This document shows positions 1 to 5,206 of a stretch of 5,206 nt of DNA, piece after piece. Every line of letters starts with the position of its first letter. Positions within the stretch are counted from its first letter, which is position 1. Both the position numbers and the translations under genes were made by a program. Source of the stretch: Verrucomicrobiales bacterium (GTDB lineage: Bacteria > Verrucomicrobiota > Verrucomicrobiia > Verrucomicrobiales > DEV007). The notes under the pieces were generated by a model, which was not told the DNA's origin, did no database searches, and was given only the letters and a program-made list of their open reading frames with translations. The stretch spans positions 1-5,206 of the forward strand of contig JAGNMT010000314.1 of the NCBI GenBank assembly GCA_017991025.1, given 5' to 3'.

Positions 1-1
1 C

Positions 2-187
2 ATTCTCGGATTCGCATCGGGGGCTGCTTTGGCTTCGTTCATGCTACCGGTGGATGAATATGTGCAGGCCGCGCGGGCCTTCATGGAACAAAAATTCAAC
101 CCGGCGGCTGTCGGTCAGCAATTGCCCTCTCTTTCGCCAATCCCCAGTGCACGCGTCGAGCCATTAACTGGTGCGATCGAACCTTGA
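2..187 (+). CDS. C-terminal end of an unrecognised membrane-associated protein (5' partial)
   Basis: An open frame enters from the left edge and ends at a TGA at 185-187, giving 61 visible residues. The first about 17 residues (ILGFASGAALASFMLPV) are hydrophobic and small-residue-rich, like the end of a transmembrane helix. They are followed by a probable amphipathic helix (VDEYVQAARAFMEQKF) and a Pro/Ser-rich tail ending in GAIEP. The frame lies on the same strand as the zinc-ribbon gene that begins 39 nt further on, so the two may be co-transcribed. I do not recognise the family. The tail resembles the Pro/Ala-rich linker of the next gene in composition only. The reading frame is probably real because it is open to the edge, has a membrane-like segment and sits close to a same-strand gene, but the fragment is too short for certainty. 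Confidence 0.55.
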   Translation: MLGFASGAALASFMLPVDEYVQAARAFMEQKFNPAAVGQQLPSLSPIPSARVEPLTGAIEP

Positions 188-226
188 CCGGCTATTTTTC
201 CCCCAACACGTTTTTCCGTTGATGCC

Positions 227-1423
227 ATGAGTTCACCGATATCTGAAGCTATCAAGTCCGAAATCACGCAGGAAACCCTCCGGCTCAAGTGTCCCCAATG
301 TGGTGGCAATTTGAACATCAAGAGGTCACATCTCGGCGTGACTGGACAATGTGTTCATTGTCACGCTCCGCTCACCGCTCTTGAGGAAAATGGACAGATT
401 GCGGTAATCCCTGGACTGCCGCCAGCTTCCCCGTTTGCCACTCCGGCAACGCCGCCAATGTCTAAAGCGGTCAGTGCTCCGGTGGAGGGTTTCGGGATTA
501 ACTCCCCGATGTGGAATTTTCCGGAAAGAGAAATGGTAGGGAAGGCATCTGCGGTGCCGGAGTTCACCGACGCTATCAAAACCGAGTTTTCTCTATCGTC
601 TTCGAACGGGGAAGCAGGAAACCTCATCGTTGACCGGAACGACCTTCCGGAAGCAGTCATCGCCCCGCCAACCTCGTTTCCGGAGCCCTCTCCCTTCGCT
701 GATTCAACCCCTTTCCAGATCCCGTTTGCGTCAATGTTTAAGAACGAGGACGATTCCGCTGAGATCAATGCCTCCTGGGGGACTAAAGTACCGATGGAGA
801 ATCACGCCAGTATCTCCCCTTTTGCGACCGGCTCGGCTGGAGCGGGAGGAGGATTTGCCGAGATTCTTTTTCGTCAGAAAGTAGAGAAGGACGCAACGAA
901 GGAAGAGGTCGCTTTCGTCTCGACTGACCAACCCGTCAATGGACTGCCGGTGCCACAGCCGCAAAAGGAGAGAATCATTCTGGACGGCGATGGCCGACCG
1001 ATGGCCCCCTGGACCAAGGCGGAGGACGAAGAGTTCGCAAAGAATTTTTTTGCGATGGAACGAGCCCGCGGACGGCAGCCCAAATGGAAGAAGCGAGTCG
1101 TTCGGTTCTTCTCGATGATCGTGGGTCTTGGATTGACCAGTATGGTCGTATTCTTCGTGACTCCCCAGGAAAAGCTACTCGAATGGAGGACCAAGGCGGT
1201 TACCTGGCTCGAACCGGGCATGGCTATTCTTGACTACCTTCCTGAAGGCATGCGACCCGACTGGCTTCCGCGGACCGATTTCGGCATTGATGCAGGCCTG
1301 GATGAGAACGGAAAACCAAGACCGAAAATGAACGCATTTGAAGGTCTTAAAAAGCTAGACGTCGACATTCATAAAATGCGCGGTGCCGCCGATGAGGAAT
1401 TGAAGAAACTCAACGATTTCTAA
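227..1423 (+). CDS. Zinc-ribbon, Pro/Ala-rich, single-pass membrane protein of unknown function
   Basis: This 398-residue protein has three visible parts. Residues 20-50 form a zinc ribbon with two CxxC knuckles, C22-x2-C25 and C42-x2-C45, resembling the short N-terminal ribbons often found on bacterial membrane proteins. Residues about 60-245 are a low-complexity Pro/Ala/Ser/Glu linker, likely disordered, with Pro-Phe-Ala at 69-71, 156-158, 166-168 and 198-200. A basic patch (RGRQPKWKKR, 281-290) precedes a hydrophobic segment at about 291-311, then a C-terminal region of about 85 residues rich in Trp, Pro and charged residues. By the positive-inside rule the ribbon and linker should be cytoplasmic and the C-terminus outside. 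There is no enzymatic motif and I cannot assign a function. The ATG at 227 has no clear Shine-Dalgarno sequence; it is chosen because the ribbon begins about 20 residues after it. The gene converges on leuD. Confidence 0.85.
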   Translation: MSSPISEAIKSEITQETLRLKCPQCGGNLNIKRSHLGVTGQCVHCHAPLTALEENGQIAVIPGLPPASPFATPATPPMSKAVSAPVEGFGINSPMWNFPEREMVGKASAVPEFTDAIKTEFSLSSSNGEAGNLIVDRNDLPEAVIAPPTSFPEPSPFADSTPFQIPFASMFKNEDDSAEINASWGTKVPMENHASISPFATGSAGAGGGFAEILFRQKVEKDATKEEVAFVSTDQPVNGLPVPQPQKERIILDGDGRPMAPWTKAEDEEFAKNFFAMERARGRQPKWKKRVVRFFSMIVGLGLTSMVVFFVTPQEKLLEWRTKAVTWLEPGMAILDYLPEGMRPDWLPRTDFGIDAGLDENGKPRPKMNAFEGLKKLDVDIHKMRGAADEELKKLNDF

Positions 1424-1440
1424 CGAAGCGGCCCGGGCTG

Positions 1441-1456
1441 GAAATCGAATGATTTC
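1441..1456. other. Small perfect hairpin between convergent genes
   Basis: GAAATC, a GAAT loop and GATTTC form a perfect 6-bp stem in the 38-nt gap between the stop of the zinc-ribbon gene (1421-1423) and the stop of leuD (complement of 1462-1464). The position would suit a bidirectional terminator, but the stem is short, AT-rich, and lacks a following T-tract on either strand. It is therefore not a convincing intrinsic terminator and may be chance. Confidence 0.2.
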
Positions 1457-1461
1457 AGGGC

Positions 1462-2064
1462 TCAGCGACTCATATAGGCGAGTTTTCCCGCCGTCTCGTC
1501 AATGGCATCCATTCCATCGAGGAGTTCCCCAATCGGATCCCACTGGCCGGAGAGAAACGCGTCACGCGCGGTGCTGGGTATCGTCACCGGAATCGTCTGA
1601 CCCCCAAAGGTGACTTGTTGGGCAACGACATCAATGACGATCTCCATGGAAGGGTCGGCGTTCACGGCAGCGGCCAGTTTGTCTATATCGGTCGCCGTTG
1701 CGATGGCACATGGAACGCCGAGCGTGGCGCAGTTGCCGAAGAAAATCTCGGCAAAGCTCTGGGCGATGACAGCGCGGAACCCGGCCTTGCAGATTGCCTG
1801 AGGCGCATGTTCCCGCGAACTGCCGCACCCGAAGTTGATGCCCGAGATCAGAATGCTAGCCTCTGAAAAACGATCCTCATTGAGCGGGTGTTTTTTCAAA
1901 GTGCCATCTTCCTCATGGCGCACGTCGTAGAAAAGAAACTCGCCAAGACCGTCAAAGGTGACACACTTCATGAAGCGCGCCGGAATGATGCGGTCCGTGT
2001 CGATATCAGAGCCGGGGACGTAAGCGCCTTTGCCGGAGACGGAAGTGATTTTTTCGAGTGCCAT
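1462..2064 (-). CDS. leuD: 3-isopropylmalate dehydratase small subunit
   Basis: LeuD is the small (swivel-domain) subunit of isopropylmalate isomerase. With the [4Fe-4S]-binding LeuC it converts 2-isopropylmalate to 3-isopropylmalate in cytoplasmic leucine biosynthesis. The 200-residue length matches the usual bacterial LeuD of about 200. Family signatures are plain: the N-terminal DIDTDRIIPARF stretch (about 21-32), the substrate-loop motif NFGCGSSREHAP (77-88), and the AQSFAEIFFGNC region (101-112). The ATG at 2062-2064 gives the expected N-terminus; no clear Shine-Dalgarno sequence lies upstream. LeuC must be encoded elsewhere: the upstream neighbour is divergent and the downstream one convergent, so leuD is a single-gene unit here. 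A related aconitase-superfamily small subunit (for example homoaconitase-type) is possible, but the N-terminal motif and length favour LeuD. Confidence 0.95.
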   Translation of the reverse strand: MALEKITSVSGKGAYVPGSDIDTDRIIPARFMKCVTFDGLGEFLFYDVRHEEDGTLKKHPLNEDRFSEASILISGINFGCGSSREHAPQAICKAGFRAVIAQSFAEIFFGNCATLGVPCAIATATDIDKLAAAVNADPSMEIVIDVVAQQVTFGGQTIPVTIPSTARDAFLSGQWDPIGELLDGMDAIDETAGKLAYMSR

Positions 2065-2177
2065 ATTACGATAGAGGATGTAAGGGAATCAGTCGGCCCT
2101 TGGCGCGGCAAACTCAAGTGGAAATCGGGCCCGTTCCGGGTTGTGCATCCGACGGGGCAACCAATGCAAAAGGAAGA

Positions 2178-2206
2178 TTGACCAAACGGAGGAAATTCTC
2201 TAGGTT
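2178..2206 (+). promoter_or_regulatory. Candidate sigma70-type promoter for the small exported protein gene
   Basis: In the 151-nt divergent gap between leuD and the next + strand gene, TTGACC (2178-2183) lies exactly 17 nt before TAGGTT (2201-2206). The -35 matches consensus at five of six positions, but the -10 at only three of six. Transcription would begin around 2212-2215, almost on the TTG start at 2216, implying a very short leader. A GGAGG at 2188-2192 lies between the two boxes, 23 nt before that TTG, too far to act as its ribosome binding site. This is a weak, pattern-only prediction. No convincing promoter for leuD was seen on the other strand. Confidence 0.22.
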
Positions 2207-2215
2207 GGGGCCAGG

Positions 2216-2794
2216 TTGAGAAAGACTATCATATGGGGTGTCGCGGCGGCTTTCTTCACGGTTCTTTGCCCGGTTTCCGCTGAGATCGTCGTGGAGGAGT
2301 TTATCCAGTCCGGCACCGGCAAAGTGGCTTCGGGCTATGTTCTGCAGGGTTCACGGAATATGAAGCATCTCGGAAAGGGCCGAACTGTCTCCGCCGTGAG
2401 AGTTCCCGCTCTCACGACATTGGCGCCGGGTGCTGTCCCGGCGGTAATCCCGGCGCTCCAGAATCAGGAACTCGAGCTGAAAACGCCGAAACCGCGTTTT
2501 GGTTATGGCTCCGATTATAAGCCCGACGGAGCAGTCGCAGTGCCTCCGCAGGTCCAGCAGAATGGCCCCGGGTTTTCTTTTGCGCCGATTTATCAATCTC
2601 CCCGGATCTATGCCTACCGCAGTTCCTTTGCCCCTTTTCCTTATTTCTATTTTCCGGGAGCGTCGGACCCGTGCCACTCCCTCTTGCGATACTCGCATGA
2701 CCTTTCCTATCCTTATTCAGGCGCATTTTCCGGTAACGGGTGTTTTGCGTTTTCTTTCCAGAGTCCGTCGTTCAGATATTTTGGCTTCCGCTGA
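2216..2794 (+). CDS. Small exported Pro/aromatic-rich protein of unknown function
   Basis: This predicted 192-residue protein opens with a typical Sec signal peptide: MRK, a hydrophobic core (about 4-17), and a likely cleavage site after VSA at residue 22. C18 is not in a good lipobox context (TVLC). The mature part has an Ala/Pro/Val-rich middle (about 58-85) and a C-terminal third unusually rich in Phe, Tyr, Ser and Pro (from residue 119), such as APFPYFYFPG at 139-148. Two cysteines, C153 and C176, could form a disulfide. The TTG at 2216 is chosen because an in-frame TAG at 2201 blocks any earlier start and the next in-frame ATG (residue 49) would lose the signal peptide. A poor ribosome site makes the start uncertain. 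I do not recognise a family. The signal peptide strongly supports this being a real gene. Confidence 0.72.
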   Translation: MRKTIIWGVAAAFFTVLCPVSAEIVVEEFIQSGTGKVASGYVLQGSRNMKHLGKGRTVSAVRVPALTTLAPGAVPAVIPALQNQELELKTPKPRFGYGSDYKPDGAVAVPPQVQQNGPGFSFAPIYQSPRIYAYRSSFAPFPYFYFPGASDPCHSLLRYSHDLSYPYSGAFSGNGCFAFSFQSPSFRYFGFR

Positions 2795-2899
2795 ATGAGT
2801 GATTCAGGGCGCGATGCCGTTTCATTTTCCCGAAACCTGGGATTGCGGTGCGGATGAATAATGATCAGGTTCCCTGCGAAACTGTATATTTGCTTCTGC
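2795..2899 (+). promoter_or_regulatory. Intergenic region before the esterase gene, with a possible -10 element
   Basis: This 105-nt gap separates the small exported protein gene from the esterase. TATATT at 2885-2890 matches a sigma70 -10 box at five of six positions. The sequence 17 nt upstream, TGATCA (2862-2867), matches the -35 consensus at only three of six. If used, transcripts would start about 2896-2898, leaving almost no leader before the ATG at 2900. A weak 5-bp hairpin, GTTTC (2819-2823) with GAAAC (2832-2836), has no T-tract and is not a credible terminator. Whether the esterase is transcribed separately or by read-through cannot be decided from the sequence. Confidence 0.2.
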
Positions 2900-3778
2900 A
2901 TGAAACGCCCCCTGCTCCTTCTCAGCTGCCTCGGTCTCCTCAACCCTTTGCTTTTCGCTGTCGACGAAGATTACGTCCCCGGACCTGACGCGATGGTCAA
3001 AGAGGGGGTGCCGAAGGGCAAGGTCACCCAGTCTACCTGGAAAAGTACCGTCTTCGCCGGGACTGAGCGTGATTACTGGGTATACGTGCCCGCCCAATAC
3101 GATGGTTCGAAACCCGCCAGTGTCATCGTCTGTTTTGACGGGGGCGGATTTGTGAGTGAGACGGGATCCTTCCGTGCTCCCGTCGTCTTCGACAACCTTA
3201 TCCACGCGGGGGAAATGCCCGTGACCATCGGAATTTTTATCAATCCCGGCGTTATTCCGCCGGCAAAGGAAGGTCAGGAGGGGCGAAAAAACCGGAGTTT
3301 CGAATACGATTCCCTCGGCGACCAGAATGCGCGTTTTGTCATTGAGGAGATCCTGCCCGAGGTCGGTAAGACCTATAAGCTTACGGCCAATCCCGCCTGT
3401 CGCGCTGTTTGTGGTAACAGCTCGGGCGGCATCGCTGCGTTCACTGTCGCCTGGGAGCGACCCGATGCCTTTCGCAAAGTGATCAGTCACATCGGTAGTT
3501 TCACCAACATCCGTGGCGGCCACGTTTACCCCTCTTTGATTCGCAAAACGGAGGCCAAACCACTCCGCGTCTTTCTTCAGGATGGTGAAAATGATCTCGA
3601 CAATCTTCACGGGAACTGGCCTCTCGCGAATCAGCAAATGGCCGCCGCATTGAAATTCGCCAAGTATGACTACCAGTTCGTCCTCGGAACCGGCAAACAT
3701 AGCGGACGTCACGGCGGTGCGATTTTCCCCGAGACGCTGCGCTGGATCTGGCGAGACTGGAAAACGACTCAACCTTAA
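2900..3778 (+). CDS. Exported alpha/beta-hydrolase, Fes/YieL (CE1-like) esterase family
   Basis: A 292-residue secreted or periplasmic serine esterase, likely cleaving an ester; the substrate is unknown. A signal peptide (MKRPLLLLSCLGLLNPLLFA) fills residues 1-20. RDYWVYVPAQYDG (about 57-69) is the usual first strand of the PF00756 esterase fold. CFDGGGF (78-84) fits the oxyanion-hole region. GNSSG (172-176) is the GxSxG nucleophile elbow, with Ser174 (codon 3419-3421) catalytic. D228 or D232 in LQDGENDLDN and H271 (or H267) in GKHSGRHGG are the likely acid and base. The triad is complete, so the enzyme should be active. The ATG at 2900 is preferred because it begins the signal peptide; an in-frame ATG at 2861 would add 13 residues, and neither has a strong ribosome site. 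The propeller gene follows after 19 nt, suggesting one transcript. Confidence 0.88.
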   Translation: MKRPLLLLSCLGLLNPLLFAVDEDYVPGPDAMVKEGVPKGKVTQSTWKSTVFAGTERDYWVYVPAQYDGSKPASVIVCFDGGGFVSETGSFRAPVVFDNLIHAGEMPVTIGIFINPGVIPPAKEGQEGRKNRSFEYDSLGDQNARFVIEEILPEVGKTYKLTANPACRAVCGNSSGGIAAFTVAWERPDAFRKVISHIGSFTNIRGGHVYPSLIRKTEAKPLRVFLQDGENDLDNLHGNWPLANQQMAAALKFAKYDYQFVLGTGKHSGRHGGAIFPETLRWIWRDWKTTQP

Positions 3779-3797
3779 GCGGACCACACCCTGTCAC

Positions 3798-4721
3798 ATG
3801 ATGAAAGCGACCCTCTTTACTCCGGCGATTGGCTTCGCCTTCCTTCTCCTTTCGGCGGCCCAGGACATGCCTCTCAGCCAGGTTCTCGTGGAGGGCTCCG
3901 GCTGGGAGGTTGCCGCCGAGGGCTATGAATTCACAGACGGTCTCTCAACCGATGCGGAAGGCAATCTCTATTTCTCCGACGTGAAAAGCGGTAATGCAGT
4001 CTACAAGCTTGATCTCGCGGGAAAGGTCAGCGAATTTATCAAGGACGTTCCCGGCATCAGCGGACTCAAGTGGGGAGCGGACGGACGTCTCTACGCCTGC
4101 GTCTCGAAAGAACAAAAGGTGGTCGTATTCTCGAAAGAAGGGCAGAAAACGGAACTTGCCTCCGGGGTTAAGCCCAACGATCTCGTCGTCACCCACGACG
4201 GTAGTCTTTATTTCACGATGACACCCACCTCGGAGATCCGGCGCATCGATCCGGCGGGGAAAATGACGACCGTGAGTCAGGGGGTCGTCGGCAAGCCCAA
4301 CGGCATCACCCTTTCCCGTGACCAGGGCACTCTCGCGGTTTCCGATCATGGCGGCAAATTTGTCTGGACCTTCCGTGTGGAGGCCGACGGCACGCTCGGT
4401 TATCCCGGGAACTACATGACGATGGTGACTCCGGGCGCAACTCCCGACGTGGCGCGCGGCGACGGCATGACAACGGATATTCACGGCCGCTATTATGTCA
4501 CCTCCGCAGTCGGATTGCAGATGTATGATCCGACCGGTCGTCTCGGCGGGGTCATTGCGACACCGAATCCGGCCCTGCCGCTGGTGAGCACCTGCTTCGC
4601 CGGGCCCGGGCATTCGTGGCTCTACGCCGCGAATGGCGGCACGATTTATCGGCGCAAGACGAAAACGAGCGGTGCGCTCTCTTTCGAAGCTCCAAAAGCC
4701 AACGAAGCCCCGCCCAAGTAA
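3798..4721 (+). CDS. Exported SMP-30/gluconolactonase/LRE-type beta-propeller protein
   Basis: This 307-residue protein matches the SMP-30/gluconolactonase (PF08450) fold, six-bladed propellers that often hydrolyse sugar lactones using a bound divalent metal. A hydrophobic N-terminus (about 4-21) looks like a signal peptide. Family landmarks are FTDGLSTDAEGNLYFSD (45-61), KPNDLVVTHDGSLYFT (125-140), GKPNGITLSRD (165-175) and RGDGMTTD (220-227). N127, N168 and D222 fit expected active-site or metal positions. The usual first ligand, Glu in an EGP motif, appears as D47 in TDGL, and the FTDP after the third strand is FTMTP, so activity is uncertain. ATG 3798 or 3801 is the start; the open frame extends back to 3666 inside the esterase gene, but that part has no secretion signal and is unlikely to be translated. 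A non-enzymatic binding or lyase-type propeller is possible. Confidence 0.88.
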   Translation: MMKATLFTPAIGFAFLLLSAAQDMPLSQVLVEGSGWEVAAEGYEFTDGLSTDAEGNLYFSDVKSGNAVYKLDLAGKVSEFIKDVPGISGLKWGADGRLYACVSKEQKVVVFSKEGQKTELASGVKPNDLVVTHDGSLYFTMTPTSEIRRIDPAGKMTTVSQGVVGKPNGITLSRDQGTLAVSDHGGKFVWTFRVEADGTLGYPGNYMTMVTPGATPDVARGDGMTTDIHGRYYVTSAVGLQMYDPTGRLGGVIATPNPALPLVSTCFAGPGHSWLYAANGGTIYRRKTKTSGALSFEAPKANEAPPK

Positions 4722-4726
4722 AGCAC

Positions 4727-5206
4727 TTAGAGGTGGACTCGTGCGACGCGGTTGGTGATGCCGGTCAGTATTTCCCAGGGGATGGTGCCGGCCTTTGCAG
4801 CCAGCTCAGACACCGTGATTTCCCCGGACCCTTGAGTGCCTATGAGGACGACTTCGTCACCACTTTTTACCGGAGTAGTTAGGTGCGAGATGTCGACGAC
4901 GATCTGATCCATCGTGACACGTCCCAGGATTGGGCATCGTTGACCGGCGATGAGAACTTCAGTGCCCTTTCCGGAGAGGTGGCGTGAGTAACCGTCGCCG
5001 TAGCCTACCGCAAGCGTGGCAACTGTCATTTCCCGATCCGCGATAAAGGTGCGGCCGTAGCTGATGCCTGTGCCCGGTCTGATGCGGCGAACGAGCGTGA
5101 CGCGTGTCTTCAGGCTCATGACCGGTGTCAGATTCACCTGTGCCTCCGGCAGCGGGGAAATTCCGTAAAGGGCGAGTCCGGGTCGCGCCAGGGTGGCAAA
5201 GGGAGT
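4727..5206 (-). CDS. alr: Alanine racemase, C-terminal part (5' partial, runs off right edge)
   Basis: Alanine racemase is a cytoplasmic PLP enzyme that makes D-alanine for peptidoglycan. Only the last 159 residues are visible. They begin at the end of the TIM-barrel domain with ARPGLALYGISP (visible 7-18) and continue through the C-terminal beta domain. GISYGRTF holds the probable catalytic tyrosine (visible Tyr50, codon 5057-5059), equivalent to the Tyr that acts as second base across the dimer interface. AVGYGDGYSR (66-75) and GRVTMDQIVVD (95-105) are family signatures, and the end EILTGITNRVARVHL is typical. The N-terminal half with the PLP-binding lysine lies beyond the window. A GTG at 5135-5137 is an internal valine, not the start. 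The TAA stop is 5 nt from that of the convergent propeller gene. No frameshift or missing motif is seen. Confidence 0.95.
   Translation of the reverse strand, partial: TPFATLARPGLALYGISPLPEAQVNLTPVMSLKTRVTLVRRIRPGTGISYGRTFIADREMTVATLAVGYGDGYSRHLSGKGTEVLIAGQRCPILGRVTMDQIVVDISHLTTPVKSGDEVVLIGTQGSGEITVSELAAKAGTIPWEILTGITNRVARVHL

Noticed and set aside
361..1221. Several - strand and alternate + strand open frames within the zinc-ribbon gene
   Set aside because: All are shadows of the 398-residue frame; none shows a domain, and the Pro/Ala-rich codon use explains their openness.
1427..1440. GCCCGGGC palindrome near the convergent junction as a terminator stem
   Set aside because: An 8-nt perfect palindrome leaves no loop, and no T-run follows on either strand. 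A similar GC palindrome at about 4601-4610 is simply coding sequence.
1888..2181. + strand open frame overlapping the 5' half of leuD and the divergent gap
   Set aside because: Most of it is antisense to a conserved leuD, and the translation has no family feature or signal.
2819..2836. GTTTC...GAAAC hairpin after the small exported protein gene as a terminator
   Set aside because: Only five base pairs with an 8-nt loop and no T-tract.
2822..3787. Long open frame of 321 codons on the - strand covering the whole esterase gene
   Set aside because: The + strand frame has a clear signal peptide and catalytic motifs. The antisense translation has no recognisable domain and is best explained as a codon-bias shadow.
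3666..3797. Upstream extension of the propeller frame into the esterase gene
   Set aside because: It would place 44 polar residues before a clear signal peptide and overlap the esterase by 113 nt; ATG 3798/3801 is the sensible start.
3945..4613. Open - strand frame of 222 codons inside the propeller gene
   Set aside because: It lies opposite a clear SMP-30-family coding sequence, and its product is Gly/Arg/His-rich without any domain.

Overview
This looks like bacterial chromosome from a Verrucomicrobiota-type (PVC group) organism. That placement is inferred from the style of the LeuD sequence, the paired secreted esterase and SMP-30/gluconolactonase-like proteins, the zinc-ribbon plus Pro/Ala-rich membrane protein, and the lack of clear Shine-Dalgarno sequences before most starts. 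No sequence search was possible. There are no tRNA or rRNA genes, CRISPR arrays, insertion sequences or phage genes.

Layout: (a) 2-187, + strand, the C-terminal end of an unrecognised membrane-associated protein, followed after 39 nt by a 398-aa protein (227-1423) with an N-terminal four-cysteine zinc ribbon, a long Pro/Ala/Ser-rich linker with repeated Pro-Phe-Ala motifs, and a single membrane segment. (b) 1462-2064, - strand, a complete leuD (isopropylmalate isomerase small subunit, leucine biosynthesis), convergent with (a) and with no leuC beside it. (c) 2216-4721, + strand, three successive genes whose products all start with signal peptides: a small aromatic-rich exported protein of unknown role (TTG start), an alpha/beta-hydrolase of the Fes/YieL or CE1-like esterase type, and, 19 nt later, an SMP-30/gluconolactonase-type six-bladed propeller. 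(d) 4727-5206, - strand, the C-terminal 159 residues of alanine racemase (alr), running off the right edge and ending 5 nt from the propeller gene.

The esterase and propeller genes are probably co-transcribed and act together outside the cytoplasm, most simply on esterified sugars or sugar lactones; this is inference from family and proximity. leuD and alr are ordinary housekeeping genes on the opposite strand. Nothing here amounts to a clear new system. The most worthwhile leads are the zinc-ribbon/PFA-motif membrane protein, the exported esterase-propeller pair with an altered metal-ligand motif, and the unassigned aromatic-rich exported protein.
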